64,000 bases of DNA from Paludibacter sp. (GCA_028710415.1 JAQTUE010000008.1:1-64000), one strand, 5' to 3'; counted from the stretch's first letter, positions 10,058 through 20,567 are shown. Notes: a model not told the origin generated them from the sequence alone. Made by a program: numbers and translations.

Positions 10058-10522
10058 ATGATTTCGGAAGAAGAAAAAACAGAGATCCTGCATGAGATAA
10101 ATCAATATCCCTACCGTTCGGCAGCATGCATTGATGCGTTGAAGATTGTGCAGCTGCACAGGGGCTGGATATCGGATGAGGCGGTGAAAGACATTGCCGA
10201 ATTCCTGGCTATATCAGCGGAGGATGTAGATGCTGTGGCTACCTTTTACAGCCGTATTTACAGAAAGCCAGTGGGCAGGAACGTAATCTTGCTTTGTGAC
10301 GGGGTGAGCTGCATGGTTATGGGCTATGAGACTATTTATGAACATATTTCAAAGAAACTACAGATCAGTTTTGGACAGACAACTCCCGACGACCGGTATA
10401 CGCTGTTACCCATATCCTGCTTAGGGGATTGCAACCATGCCCCATCCATGATGATTAACAACGACCACTATAATAACCTGACCTATGATACTGCTGATAA
10501 AATAATTGAAAATTACAAATAA
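10058..10522 (+). CDS. nuoE: NADH-quinone oxidoreductase subunit E
   Basis: A 154-residue thioredoxin-fold subunit (24-kDa type) carrying the [2Fe-2S] cluster N1a. The four ligands are visible as Cx4C in LLCDGVSCMVM (residues about 81-89) and Cx3C in SCLGDCNHAP (about 121-127). The N-terminal helical part (RSAACIDALKIVQLHRGWIS) is typical. It lies 6 bases ahead of nuoF. Its presence with nuoF and nuoG shows this complex I has the NADH-oxidising module, unlike the 11-subunit form found in Bacteroides. Confidence 0.93.
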   Translation: MISEEEKTEILHEINQYPYRSAACIDALKIVQLHRGWISDEAVKDIAEFLAISAEDVDAVATFYSRIYRKPVGRNVILLCDGVSCMVMGYETIYEHISKKLQISFGQTTPDDRYTLLPISCLGDCNHAPSMMINNDHYNNLTYDTADKIIENYK

Positions 10523-10528
10523 CCCACG

Positions 10529-11803
10529 ATGGAAAAGCCATTAACCCAACATATAAAACCGGATGTAACCCCACTCACACTGAAAGAATACCAGAAAGCG
10601 GGAGGGTATGCAGGTGTGCAAAAAGCATTGAAAACAATGACACCGACAGAAGTCACCAATCTGGTAAAGGCTTCGAATCTGTTGGGAAGAGGCGGTGCAG
10701 GCTTCCCGACTGGTACCAAGTGGAGCCTGGTGCCTATGGATGAGAATTCGGGACAAAAATACCTGGTTTGCAATGCCGACGAAATGGAACCCGGCACTTT
10801 TAAAGACCGGTATTTGCTGGAAGGAAACCCCCATCAGCTGATTGCCGGGATGATCGTTGCAGCTTATGCCATTCAGGCACAGACCGCCTATATTTTTCTG
10901 CGTTGGGCATACAAAAAAGCAGAAGCAGAACTTCGAAAAGCTATTGCAGAGGCCTATGATGCCGGGTTACTGGGAAAGAATATCCTTGGAACAGGTTTCA
11001 ACCTGGAAATGAACGTCCATTCGAGCGCAGGCAGGTATATCTGCGGGGAAGAAACTGCCTTGCTGAATTCACTGGAGGGTAAAAGGGCCACACCACGCAC
11101 AAAACCGCCTTTTCCTGCAATCAGCGGGTTATTCGGCAGGCCAACCGTGGTCAACAATGTAGAAACATTATGCTGGCTATCCCATATTGTAGAAAAAGGG
11201 GCCGGTTGGTTTAAAGGATTGAGCCTGACAGAAACCGGGGGTACCAAATTATTCGGAGTCAGCGGGAAAGTAAAAAATCCGGGACTATGGGAATTGCCTT
11301 TGGGAGTGACGGTGCGGGAAGTGCTGGAGGAACATGCCGGTGGAATGCTTGCCGGGCATGGGTTCAGGGGATTATTACCGGGAGGGGCATCCACTGACTT
11401 CCTGATTGAACAACATTTGGATGTAAAGATGGATTTCAGCACCGTGGCGGAAGCAGGAAGCAGGATGGGCACCGGAACCATGATCATACTGGACGACAAG
11501 ACCTGCCCGGTAGCATTCCTGCATAATATAGAACGGTTCTTTGCCCTGGAGAGTTGCGGATTCTGCACCCCTTGCCGGGAAGGACTACCCTGGGTAGAAA
11601 AAATATTAGCAGCCATAGAATCGGGCAAAGGCAGGATGGAACACCTGGATATATTGAAATTCCAGACAAAATACCTGGGACCCGGAAATACATTTTGTGC
11701 CCATGCACCAGGAGCAGCAGAACCTTTGCAAAGTGGGCTGAACTATTTTCACGATGATTTTGTTAGCCATATCAACAAACAAAAATGTCCCTGGAAATCA
11801 TGA
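10529..11803 (+). CDS. nuoF: NADH-quinone oxidoreductase subunit F
   Basis: A 424-residue subunit that binds NADH and FMN and holds cluster N3. The NADH-binding glycine-rich segment is GRGGAGFPTGTKW (about residues 53-65), and the FMN region includes ICGEETALLNSLEG. The [4Fe-4S] ligands are in ESCGFCTPCREG, with the fourth cysteine in NTFCAHA. Length and order match the 51-kDa family. It overlaps the start of nuoG by 4 bases. Confidence 0.96.
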   Translation: MEKPLTQHIKPDVTPLTLKEYQKAGGYAGVQKALKTMTPTEVTNLVKASNLLGRGGAGFPTGTKWSLVPMDENSGQKYLVCNADEMEPGTFKDRYLLEGNPHQLIAGMIVAAYAIQAQTAYIFLRWAYKKAEAELRKAIAEAYDAGLLGKNILGTGFNLEMNVHSSAGRYICGEETALLNSLEGKRATPRTKPPFPAISGLFGRPTVVNNVETLCWLSHIVEKGAGWFKGLSLTETGGTKLFGVSGKVKNPGLWELPLGVTVREVLEEHAGGMLAGHGFRGLLPGGASTDFLIEQHLDVKMDFSTVAEAGSRMGTGTMIILDDKTCPVAFLHNIERFFALESCGFCTPCREGLPWVEKILAAIESGKGRMEHLDILKFQTKYLGPGNTFCAHAPGAAEPLQSGLNYFHDDFVSHINKQKCPWKS

Positions 11804-14508
11804 TAAAAATACAAATAGACGGCAAATACTACGAAGTGGTACCGGGTAAAAACCTGTTGGAAACCTGCCTTGCACTCGGATTAGACATTCCTCACTTCTG
11901 TTACCACGGGGCTCTGGGTTCTGTGGGTGCCTGCAGGCTGTGTGCAGTAAAGAAATTCAGGAATGCCGACGATCAAAAAGGTAAAATTATCATGTCGTGC
12001 ATGGAACCGGTACTGGATGGATTGATAATCTCCATTGAGGATAAGGATGCGAAAGAATTCAGGGCAGCTGTTATTGAAGGATTGATGACCAACCACCCCC
12101 ATGATTGTCCGGTGTGTGACGAAGGAGGGGAATGCCATTTGCAGGATATGACTGTGATGACGGGGCATAACTACCGCCGGTTTGACTTCAAGAAACGAAC
12201 CTACCAAAATCAGAACCTGGGACCATTTATCCAGCACGAGATGAACCGGTGCATCCAATGTTACCGTTGTGTCAGGTTTTACAGGGATTATGCCGGGGGA
12301 ACTGACCTGAATGCTTTCTCTTCACGGAATACCGTTTATTTTGGAAGACAGGAAGATGGTACACTCGAGAACGAATTCAGCGGAAACCTGGTGGAAGTAT
12401 GTCCTACCGGGGTATTTACCGACAAGACCCTGATGAAACATTATACCCGCAAATGGGATTTGTCGAATGCCCCATCTGTTTGTGTACATTGCAGCCTGGG
12501 GTGCAATACCATTGCAAGTGAACGGTATGATTCGTTGAGGCGGATTATGAGCCGCTATAACGGGGATGTAAACGGATACTTTATCTGTGACCGTGGACGA
12601 TTTGGATATGAGTTTGTGAATGACGAGAAAAGGGTACGGAATGCAGAAGTTAGAACAATCAAGGAACAACCGGGAGAAGAAGTCACCGATGAAACATTAT
12701 ATTCAAAACTAAAAGATTCGTTTACAACCGGCAAGAAATTAGTTGGAATCGGATCACCCAGGGCTTCATTGGAATCGAATTATGCCTTGTCGGTACTGGT
12801 TGGGAAAGATAACTTCTACAGCGGTATTTCAAAAAAGGAACAACAACTAACTAAAACAATTCTGGACTTCCTGCAACAAAGTGGCATTGAAACCCCATCA
12901 CTCAAGCAGATTGAAAAAGCAGATGCAATATTCATCCTTGGGGAAGACCTGGTAAATACCGCCCCAATGATGGCACTGGCTGTCAGGGAAGCATCCCGCA
13001 ACCTGGGCAAAGAAATGGCAGGAAAGTTAGGGATACCATCCTGGAATGCCGACCCGGTGATGCAGGTGACCCAGGAGTATAAAATTCCAATATTCATTGC
13101 CACCCCATTTAAAGATTCATTGGATGAACTGGCAGAAAACACTTTCAGGGCAAACTATCCGGATATTGGCGAACTGGGATTTGCCGTAGCAGCAGCATTA
13201 AGCAAGGATGCCCCACAGGTAAAATTAAAAAACAAGGAACTACAAATACTGGCGGAAAAGATTGCTTCCAACTTGAAAAATGCAAAGAATCCTATCATCA
13301 TATCAGGAATAAATTGTGGAGATGAGGCAGTAATCCGGGCAGCCTGCAACATTGCCACAGCACTGCATTCAACTGATAATAAAGGCACGTTGAGCATGAT
13401 TTTACCTGAGAGTAATAGTATGGGACTGGCATTCCTGGCAGGCAAATCACTTGATGAAGCTGTTTCATTGGCAGAAAAAGAAGATATTGACACCCTGGTA
13501 CTACTTGAAAATGACCTATACAGGAGAGCAACAGAAGAATCAGTCAGCCAACTATTCAAGCACTCCAAACAGACTATTGTACTTGACCAACTGACTAACG
13601 CAACCACTTCAAAGGCTGATATTTTGATACCTGCAGCTACTTTTGCCGAATCGGAAGGAACCCTGGTAAATAATGAAGGCCGTGCACAAAGGTTCTATAA
13701 AACGATAGTAAACAAAGACCAGGTAAAGGAAAGCTGGCGCTGGCTGGCTGAATTGCTACGGATAAAAAATAATACTGAAACTGTACAATGGAAGAAATTT
13801 GATGATATCGTTTCAGACATGCTCGCAGATATACCTGCATTTAGCAAACTGAAAGAATACTTTTCGGATGCTGATTTCAGGATGCTGAATGAGAAGATTC
13901 CCCGTCAGTCTATGCGATATAGTGGCAGGACTTCCATACACGCAAAAACAGCAGTCAGTGAAACCGGAATTCAACAGGACATTGACTCTCCCCTATCCTT
14001 CAGTATGGAAGGGAATTCTATCAATCCCCCCGCTTCACTTACTCCTTTTTATTGGGCACCCGGTTGGAATTCAGTGCAGGCAGTGAATAAGTATCTGGAT
14101 GAACCAAATGGTAAAATGAAAGATGGCAATTCAGGGATCAGGTTGATTGAAATAGTAAAGGATCCTGAAAACCTGTATTTCAACTATAAAGTCCAGTCTG
14201 TAGAATTTAAGAAAGGGGAATGGCAGATTGTTCCAGTCTATCAGATATTCGGCAGTGAAGAATTAAGTTCGGCTGCTGTTACCCTGGCACAACGGATACC
14301 GGAACCATTCGTATACCTGAATCCGAAAGATGCTGAGGATTTAAAGGTGAAAAATGAAGAAATGATACAACTTGAAATATCAACACTCAGATTAAGTATA
14401 AAAGTAAAGATTGAAGAGAGTATCGGACAGGGTATGGCAGGATTAACGGTTGGCTTACCAGGATTGCCCTTTATTGATTTACCGGAAAATGGAAAGATTT
14501 ATAAATAA
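11800..14508 (+). CDS. nuoG: NADH-quinone oxidoreductase subunit G
   Basis: A 902-residue iron-sulfur subunit. I place the start at 11800, where ATGA overlaps the nuoF stop; an ATG at 11785 would add five residues. The N-terminal part has a plant-type [2Fe-2S] domain (CYHGALGSVGACRLC), then HDCPVCDEGGECHLQDM and CIQCYRCVRFY for further clusters. CVHCSLGCNT with a later FICDRGR at about residues 225-270 gives the four ligands of the extra cluster N7, which only some bacteria have. The remaining 600 residues form a degenerate molybdopterin-oxidoreductase-like domain without visible cofactor function. Confidence 0.93.
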   Translation: MIKIQIDGKYYEVVPGKNLLETCLALGLDIPHFCYHGALGSVGACRLCAVKKFRNADDQKGKIIMSCMEPVLDGLIISIEDKDAKEFRAAVIEGLMTNHPHDCPVCDEGGECHLQDMTVMTGHNYRRFDFKKRTYQNQNLGPFIQHEMNRCIQCYRCVRFYRDYAGGTDLNAFSSRNTVYFGRQEDGTLENEFSGNLVEVCPTGVFTDKTLMKHYTRKWDLSNAPSVCVHCSLGCNTIASERYDSLRRIMSRYNGDVNGYFICDRGRFGYEFVNDEKRVRNAEVRTIKEQPGEEVTDETLYSKLKDSFTTGKKLVGIGSPRASLESNYALSVLVGKDNFYSGISKKEQQLTKTILDFLQQSGIETPSLKQIEKADAIFILGEDLVNTAPMMALAVREASRNLGKEMAGKLGIPSWNADPVMQVTQEYKIPIFIATPFKDSLDELAENTFRANYPDIGELGFAVAAALSKDAPQVKLKNKELQILAEKIASNLKNAKNPIIISGINCGDEAVIRAACNIATALHSTDNKGTLSMILPESNSMGLAFLAGKSLDEAVSLAEKEDIDTLVLLENDLYRRATEESVSQLFKHSKQTIVLDQLTNATTSKADILIPAATFAESEGTLVNNEGRAQRFYKTIVNKDQVKESWRWLAELLRIKNNTETVQWKKFDDIVSDMLADIPAFSKLKEYFSDADFRMLNEKIPRQSMRYSGRTSIHAKTAVSETGIQQDIDSPLSFSMEGNSINPPASLTPFYWAPGWNSVQAVNKYLDEPNGKMKDGNSGIRLIEIVKDPENLYFNYKVQSVEFKKGEWQIVPVYQIFGSEELSSAAVTLAQRIPEPFVYLNPKDAEDLKVKNEEMIQLEISTLRLSIKVKIEESIGQGMAGLTVGLPGLPFIDLPENGKIYK

Positions 14509-14575
14509 ATTAGCCCATGAAATCACTTAAAGGTGACTTTAAAAAATGTTTGTTATCAGTCAAATAGTAAGTTAG

Positions 14576-15520
14576 ATGAAAACTATTTTTATCATACTGG
14601 GAGTATTATTAATTCCTTTAACCATTGCAGCTGGTCTGATTTGGATTGAGCGCAGGCTATTGTCGTTCTGGCAGGACAGGCTTGGACCAAACCGCGTGGG
14701 ACCATTTGGGCTGTTCCAGGTAATTGCCGATACCATCAAGTTATTCTTTAAAGAAGACTGGGTTCCTCCGTTTTCAGATAAACCGGTATTTGTAATGGCA
14801 CCGGGAATCCTAATGATCACTATCCTGCTGACTTTCTCAGTAGTTCCTTTTGGTCCCGGGTTTTATGTTTTTGATTCCAACATCGGGGTACTGTTCTTCC
14901 TGGGAAATTCTTCGCTTGGAGTCTACAGCATAGTATTGGGGGGCTGGGCTTCGAACAACAAATACTCACTAATCGGTGCCATGAGAGCCTCCGCCCAAAT
15001 GCTGACCTACGAGGTATTCATGGGCCTGTCGCTTATGGGAGTGGTCATGATGGCGGATAGTTTCAGCTTCTACTCCATAGTGGAAGCACAAAAAAACGGT
15101 TGGTTTATTTTTCCCCAGTTTGTTGGCTTCACTGTGTTCTTTATAGCCGGGCTGGCGGAAACACACCGGTTGCCATTCGATATACCCGAAGCCGAAGGAG
15201 AATTGGTTGCAGGGTATCATTCGGAATATTCAGGTATGAAGTTCGGGATGTTCTTTGTTGGTGAATACCTGGGGGTAACACTTATTTCGGCAATTATTGC
15301 CACCCTGTTCTTTGGGGGTTGGTTAGGACCTTCATTTCTGCCACCTGTATTCTGGTTCCTGTTTAAGACCATGGTATTGATTTGCGTATTTATCTTGCTG
15401 CGCGCATCCTTGCCAAGGCCACGGTATGACCAGTTAATGGAATTCGGGTGGAAAGTATTATTACCACTGGCACTTTTAAATCTATTGATTACGGGTGCTA
15501 TATTGATTTTCTTTAAATAA
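14576..15520 (+). CDS. nuoH: NADH-quinone oxidoreductase subunit H
   Basis: A 314-residue membrane subunit (ND1 type) with about eight transmembrane helices. Family signatures are visible: [23 protein letters not shown] near the N-terminus, [29 protein letters not shown] in the centre, and [19 protein letters not shown] near the C-terminus. The acidic central loop forms the quinone-channel junction. It follows nuoG after 67 bases. Confidence 0.95.
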   Translation: MKTIFIILGVLLIPLTIAAGLIWIERRLLSFWQDRLGPNRVGPFGLFQVIADTIKLFFKEDWVPPFSDKPVFVMAPGILMITILLTFSVVPFGPGFYVFDSNIGVLFFLGNSSLGVYSIVLGGWASNNKYSLIGAMRASAQMLTYEVFMGLSLMGVVMMADSFSFYSIVEAQKNGWFIFPQFVGFTVFFIAGLAETHRLPFDIPEAEGELVAGYHSEYSGMKFGMFFVGEYLGVTLISAIIATLFFGGWLGPSFLPPVFWFLFKTMVLICVFILLRASLPRPRYDQLMEFGWKVLLPLALLNLLITGAILIFFK

Positions 15521-15544
15521 TAAATGACTTAATACGATAAACAT

Positions 15545-16060
15545 ATGTTCAGTATACTTCGAACCATCTGGTTGACTTTTCTACATATTTTCCATAAGAC
15601 GGAAACGATAGAATATCCGGAGGTAAAACCTTATTTACCGCCACGGTACCGGGGAAGAATAGTTCTTACCCGCGATGCCGATCATAACGAACGCTGTGTG
15701 GCCTGCAACCTGTGTGCAGTAGCTTGCCCGGTTGATTGCATATCCCTGCAGGCTACAGAGGATGAAACAGGCAGACGGTATCCTGAGTTTTTCAGGATCA
15801 ATTTCTCACGATGCATATTCTGTGGTTTTTGTGAGGAAGCCTGCCCTACTTACGCCATACAACTAATCCCGGATTTTGAACTGGCTGAATATGACCGTCA
15901 GAATATGGTATATGAAAAAGAACATCTCTTAATTGATGGGGAAGGTAAATACCACGGTTATAATTTTTATAAAGAAGCAGGTGTGGATATGGGCGTCAAG
16001 GGAAAAGGAGAAGGGGAAAATGAAGAAAAGCCTGTGGATGTGAAGAATCTGTTACCGTGA
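15545..16060 (+). CDS. nuoI: NADH-quinone oxidoreductase subunit I
   Basis: A 171-residue ferredoxin-type subunit with the two [4Fe-4S] clusters N6a and N6b. The two ligand sets are [15 protein letters not shown] and [15 protein letters not shown]. The N-terminal amphipathic helix that anchors it to the membrane arm is present. The C-terminal tail (about residues 145-171) is lysine- and glutamate-rich and longer than needed for cluster binding. It is 24 bases after nuoH. Confidence 0.95.
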   Translation: MFSILRTIWLTFLHIFHKTETIEYPEVKPYLPPRYRGRIVLTRDADHNERCVACNLCAVACPVDCISLQATEDETGRRYPEFFRINFSRCIFCGFCEEACPTYAIQLIPDFELAEYDRQNMVYEKEHLLIDGEGKYHGYNFYKEAGVDMGVKGKGEGENEEKPVDVKNLLP

Positions 16061-16063
16061 GGC

Positions 16064-16239
16064 TGGTTTATCGGTTGATTAGTTGATTAAGTTGATTGAG
16101 TTGATTGGTTAATTGGTTGATTGGTTGATTGGTTGATTGGGTTATTGGTTTTAGTGAACATGAAATCGTAAATGGTAAATTGTAAAATTGTAAATGACAT
16201 TAGGAGAACAAGAAATTGTAAATTGTAAATAATAAAATA
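16064..16239. repeat. GTTGATTG tract and GTAAATTGTAAATT tract before nuoJ
   Basis: The nuoI-nuoJ gap repeats the composite seen before nuoE. GTTGATTG/GTTAATTG units run from about 16067 to 16143, followed by TTTTAGTGAACA and GTAAATGGTAAATTG units to 16235. No gene or obvious promoter was seen. Confidence 0.88.
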
Positions 16240-16758
16240 ATGGATCTATTCTTTTACATAGCAGCAGCAGTAGCAATCCTGGCCACCATACTGGCTATAT
16301 CAGGGAGGAATGCAATACATTCATTGCTATTCCTGATATTATCGCTATTGGCAATATCTGTAGTATTTTACCTGCTGGATGCTCCGTTTATTGCAGCACT
16401 GGAAGTGATTATTTATGCCGGTGCCATCATGGTGTTGTTTATATTTGTGACCATGATGCTGAATATCGGTCTTGAGCATAAACAGGAAAAGAAATGGCTC
16501 AGGCCGCAAATGTGGATTCTTCCTTCTATCCTGGCTGCTATCCTGTTTATCGACCTGATGCTGGCCTTAAAGAACATGCCGACAGTAGTAGCCGGGAAAC
16601 AGGTAATATTGCCTAAACAAGTTGGAATTTCATTATTTACGACTTATTTGCTGGCAGTTGAAATTGCAGCTATCCTGTTGATGGCAGGAGTTATCGGGGC
16701 TTACCATTTGGGAAGCCAGAAGAAAAAAGTATTACACCGTTTTCTGATAAAGAAATAA
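16240..16758 (+). CDS. nuoJ: NADH-quinone oxidoreductase subunit J
   Basis: A 172-residue membrane subunit (ND6 type) with five predicted transmembrane helices. The segment LEVIIYAGAIMVLFIFVTMML contains the conserved pi-bulge helix of the family. The cytoplasmic C-terminus is basic. It lies 4 bases before nuoK, so the two are likely coupled. Confidence 0.93.
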   Translation: MDLFFYIAAAVAILATILAISGRNAIHSLLFLILSLLAISVVFYLLDAPFIAALEVIIYAGAIMVLFIFVTMMLNIGLEHKQEKKWLRPQMWILPSILAAILFIDLMLALKNMPTVVAGKQVILPKQVGISLFTTYLLAVEIAAILLMAGVIGAYHLGSQKKKVLHRFLIKK

Positions 16759-16762
16759 TACC

Positions 16763-17074
16763 ATGCTGACTGTACCTGTTGAAACCCAGATATTATTTGC
16801 AGGAATCCTGTTCTTTTTAGGACTCGTTGGTTTACTGGTGCGCCGGAACCTGGTCTTTATGCTTATGTCCATAGAAATCATGTTCAACAGCGCCGGATTG
16901 GTATTTATCATTGCTGCACGCCACTGGAATCAACCGGATGGCCAGGTAATGTTCATTTTCATACTGGCAGTAACAGCGGTGGAGGTAGCCATTGGACTTG
17001 CCCTGATACTGCAGGTATATCATCATTTTAAAACTCTGGACGTGGATGCTATCAATAAATTAAAAGATACTTAA
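16763..17074 (+). CDS. nuoK: NADH-quinone oxidoreductase subunit K
   Basis: A 103-residue membrane subunit (ND4L type) with three transmembrane helices. The two conserved membrane glutamates of the proton path are visible in MSIEIMFNSAG and AVTAVEVAIGLAL. Length is typical for the family. It follows nuoJ by 4 bases and precedes nuoL by 72. Confidence 0.95.
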   Translation: MLTVPVETQILFAGILFFLGLVGLLVRRNLVFMLMSIEIMFNSAGLVFIIAARHWNQPDGQVMFIFILAVTAVEVAIGLALILQVYHHFKTLDVDAINKLKDT

Positions 17075-17146
17075 TTCAGAATGCACAATGCTTCATTCAT
17101 AATTAAAGAAAAAGTCTATTCAGATTAAAACTAATTTAACCAATCA

Positions 17147-19024
17147 ATGAAAACCATTATAGCACTTATACCTGCTTTACCACTGCTCAGCTTCCTGATA
17201 CTGGTTCTTTTCGGGGGAAAACTTTCCCGGAAAGTGGCAGGATGGATTGGTGCAGGTTCGGTAGGCATTGCAGCCTTATTGACGGTAATTATTGGAATAG
17301 ATTTGATTAATGCATTGCCGGGAGTAAAATCATATTCAGTTGTAGTATGGCAATGGATGCATGCCGGGAACCTGAGTGCAAACATTGCTTTCAGCCTGGA
17401 TGCCCTATCGTTGGTTTTCTGCTTTGTTATTACGTTCGTAGGCTTCCTGATCCACATCTACTCCATTGGTTTTATGGCCAAAGACGAAGGATTCACCAGG
17501 TTCTTTGCCTATATGAATCTATTTGTCAGTTCCATGCTGATCCTGGTGTTGGCAGACAATATCCTGCTTATGTACCTGGGTTGGGAAGGTGTCGGACTCT
17601 GCAGTTATTTACTCATTGGGTTCTGGTACAAAGAACCTGAGAATGGAACCGCCGCCCGCAAAGCTTTCATTATAACCCGCATTGGGGATACAGCCATGAT
17701 TATTGGGATATTTATTCTATTTGTCAGCTTTGGCACGTTTAATATCCAGGATCTTATGCACCTGGCCAGTGCAAAATGGGCTATTGGTTCTTCCATAGCT
17801 ATTTTAACCGCAGCTTTATTACTGGGAGGTGCCTTAGGTAAATCGGCACAGCTGCCTTTACAAACCTGGTTGCCGGATGCCATGGCAGGTCCATCGCCTG
17901 TGAGTGCATTAATTCATGCAGCTACCATGGTAACAGCCGGGGTATACCTGATTGCCCGCACCAATGTATTATTCAGCCTTGCTCCTATTGTGCAGACTGT
18001 CATTGCCGTTATTGGTGCACTTACCTTGCTGGTTGCCGGGTTCAGTGCTTTAGGGCAACACGACCTGAAACGAATACTGGCATATTCCACTATCAGCCAG
18101 ATAGGCTACATGTTTCTGGCATTGGGTGTTGGTGCATATTCAGGGGCTATTTTCCATTTTATGATCCATGCGTTCTTCAAAGCGCTGCTCTTCCTGGCAG
18201 CCGGAGTAGTTATCCAGGTTTTGGATGAGGAACATGATATCTTTAAAATGGGGGGACTGAGAAAGAAAATACCTGTCGTATTCCTGACTTTTTTGATTGG
18301 TTCCGCATCACTATCTGCGTTGCCATTGGTTACAGCAGGTTTTTACAGCAAAGATGCCATATTATGGTTCGCCTATTCCTCCAACAGTGGTGGAATGGTG
18401 TTGTGGCTGGCCGGTATTGTTGGTGCTTTCCTGACGGCCTTGTATTCGTTCCGGATGATCTTTATCACTTTCTATGGGGAAGCTAAGACAGAGCCTTCAT
18501 TTAATGCAGGAAGACTCATGACAGTGCCTTTAATCATACTGGCTGTATTATCGGTCATTGGCGGATTTATTGAATTGCCCGCTTCGTTGGGGAATATTCA
18601 TTTGTTCTCGGATCTAGTTAATAACACATTGCCTGCAGTGGCTATCAGGAATGTTGAACATCTGGAATGGTTGTTCCAGATACTTTCTTCCTTGATAGCA
18701 TTAAGCGGAATTTACCTGGCATACCGATGGTATTATTTAAAACCTCAATACATGGAGACCTTCAGGATAAGCCGTCTCAATCATTTTTTTGAAAAGGGAT
18801 TTGAATTTGACACACTATATCAGGTGTTAATTGAAAAACCCATCGTATGGCTGGCTGAAGTCGACAAAAAAGACTTCTTTGATCTGCTGAATATCTCGAT
18901 TGCGAAACTGGCAATCAGATTGAATCTTATTTTGAGTATTGCCCAGAATGGGAAACTGAGATGGTATTTGCTTTCATTTGCCATAGGTATCGCCTTAATA
19001 TTAACTTTAATGATGAAACAATGA
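17147..19024 (+). CDS. nuoL: NADH-quinone oxidoreductase subunit L
   Basis: A 625-residue antiporter-like subunit (ND5 type), the distal proton pump of the membrane arm. The N-terminal module has LGWEGVGLCSYLLIGFW with the conserved glutamate. The central GKSAQLPLQTWLPDAMAGPSPVSALIHAATMV stretch carries the broken-helix lysine and the signature of the family. The C-terminal segment includes the long lateral helix and a final anchor. The stop codon overlaps the nuoM start. Confidence 0.95.
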   Translation: MKTIIALIPALPLLSFLILVLFGGKLSRKVAGWIGAGSVGIAALLTVIIGIDLINALPGVKSYSVVVWQWMHAGNLSANIAFSLDALSLVFCFVITFVGFLIHIYSIGFMAKDEGFTRFFAYMNLFVSSMLILVLADNILLMYLGWEGVGLCSYLLIGFWYKEPENGTAARKAFIITRIGDTAMIIGIFILFVSFGTFNIQDLMHLASAKWAIGSSIAILTAALLLGGALGKSAQLPLQTWLPDAMAGPSPVSALIHAATMVTAGVYLIARTNVLFSLAPIVQTVIAVIGALTLLVAGFSALGQHDLKRILAYSTISQIGYMFLALGVGAYSGAIFHFMIHAFFKALLFLAAGVVIQVLDEEHDIFKMGGLRKKIPVVFLTFLIGSASLSALPLVTAGFYSKDAILWFAYSSNSGGMVLWLAGIVGAFLTALYSFRMIFITFYGEAKTEPSFNAGRLMTVPLIILAVLSVIGGFIELPASLGNIHLFSDLVNNTLPAVAIRNVEHLEWLFQILSSLIALSGIYLAYRWYYLKPQYMETFRISRLNHFFEKGFEFDTLYQVLIEKPIVWLAEVDKKDFFDLLNISIAKLAIRLNLILSIAQNGKLRWYLLSFAIGIALILTLMMKQ

Positions 19025-20556
19025 TACTTGTTCAAATCATAGTAATCTTATTAGCCGGGGCTTTCCTGGCATGGATATCCGGAAACATCAATCAGGTATT
19101 GCCACGCATTATTTCATTGGCCACCCTGGGAGTAGACCTGACATTGATTGTTATATCCTACATGCAAAATACTCCATTCAACAGCAAATGGCTGATTGAC
19201 ATTCAATATGATTGGATCCCTCAGTTTGGAATCGGAGTCCATTTTGCACTGGATGGTTTGAGCCTGTTAATGTTACTGCTTACTTTCTTCCTTGGAATCA
19301 TTGCCGTATTGATATCGTGGAAAGAAATCGATACAAAGGTAGGATTCTTTCATTTCAATTTACTGCTCATTCTTGCCGGGATTGTTGGAGTATTCCTTTC
19401 ACTCGATTTATTCCTGTTCTACTTTTTCTGGGAACTCATGCTGGTACCCATGTATTTCCTGATCGGGATCTGGGGCCATGAAAACAGAACGAGAGCATCC
19501 TATAAATTCTTTCTGTACACCCAGGCAAGCGGGTTGTTGATGTTCATTTCCATACTGGCCCTCTATTTTGTGCATGGAGACACTACCGGTATCTACACCT
19601 TCGATTATATCCGGTTATTGGGAACGCAAATGCCTGCTTCTACCGCCATACTCATAATGTCCGGGTTCCTGGCAGCATTCCTGGTAAAACTACCCGTTGT
19701 TCCCTTGCATAACTGGCTGCCTGACGCACACTCCGAAGCACCAACAGCCGGTAGTCTGATTCTTGCTGCATTACTGCTAAAAACAGGAGCTTACGGCCTG
19801 TTACGGTTCATAGTTCCACTTTTCCCGGATGCCTCCGTCACCTTTGCTCCTATCGGTATGGGTCTTGGAGTTTTAGGGATATTATACGGTGCCAAACTTG
19901 CATTTGCACAGACCGATTTGAAAAGGTTGATAGCATATACCAGCGTGAGCCACATGGGCTTTGTGATCCTGGGTATCTTTTCATTCAACGAACTGGCTTA
20001 TCAGGGTGTTGTGATGCAAATGCTGGCCCATGGCATCAGTACCGGGGCATTGTTTATCATGGCAGGACAGCTATCCGAACGGATTCATACCCGTGATATT
20101 AACGTCATGGGCGGCCTTTGGCAAAAAGTGCCTTTTATGGGTGCAATCGGATTGGTATTTTCAATGGCATCATTGGGTTTGCCCGGATTGGGTAATTTCA
20201 TTGCAGAACTATTGATATTGGTCGGTGCTTTCAAAGCAAACGTCCTGTTGTCCGTACTGGCATGCGTGGGACTCATAGCAGCAACCCTGTATTCACTGCG
20301 GATACTTCAGAAAGTATTCTTTGGCAAGCTGAACACCGACTGGAAAATGAAAGATCTTTCAGTCCGGGAGAAACTGATTTCCCTATCCCTGGTTGTTGTG
20401 ATTGTTGCATTGGGCTTATATCCTCAGCCGGTATTTGATATTGCAAAACCTGCATTACTCAAGACCCTTGAAAATCATAGGAATACTCTAGTTCCTGAGA
20501 GTAATCAGGATAAAAGTGATTTGAATCTGAAAAGCAATCTATTCTTCTATCAATAA
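19021..20556 (+). CDS. nuoM: NADH-quinone oxidoreductase subunit M
   Basis: A 511-residue antiporter-like subunit (ND4 type). I start it at the ATG at 19021, which overlaps the nuoL stop as ATGA; a longer frame reading into nuoL is not needed. Conserved features are FFWELMLVPMYFLIGIWG with the membrane glutamate, and VKLPVVPLHNWLPDAHSEAPTAGS with lysine and the family signature. The C-terminal 30 residues are polar and lie outside the membrane. It is 11 bases ahead of nuoN. Confidence 0.95.
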   Translation: MILVQIIVILLAGAFLAWISGNINQVLPRIISLATLGVDLTLIVISYMQNTPFNSKWLIDIQYDWIPQFGIGVHFALDGLSLLMLLLTFFLGIIAVLISWKEIDTKVGFFHFNLLLILAGIVGVFLSLDLFLFYFFWELMLVPMYFLIGIWGHENRTRASYKFFLYTQASGLLMFISILALYFVHGDTTGIYTFDYIRLLGTQMPASTAILIMSGFLAAFLVKLPVVPLHNWLPDAHSEAPTAGSLILAALLLKTGAYGLLRFIVPLFPDASVTFAPIGMGLGVLGILYGAKLAFAQTDLKRLIAYTSVSHMGFVILGIFSFNELAYQGVVMQMLAHGISTGALFIMAGQLSERIHTRDINVMGGLWQKVPFMGAIGLVFSMASLGLPGLGNFIAELLILVGAFKANVLLSVLACVGLIAATLYSLRILQKVFFGKLNTDWKMKDLSVREKLISLSLVVVIVALGLYPQPVFDIAKPALLKTLENHRNTLVPESNQDKSDLNLKSNLFFYQ

Positions 20557-20567
20557 AGCAACTAGTT

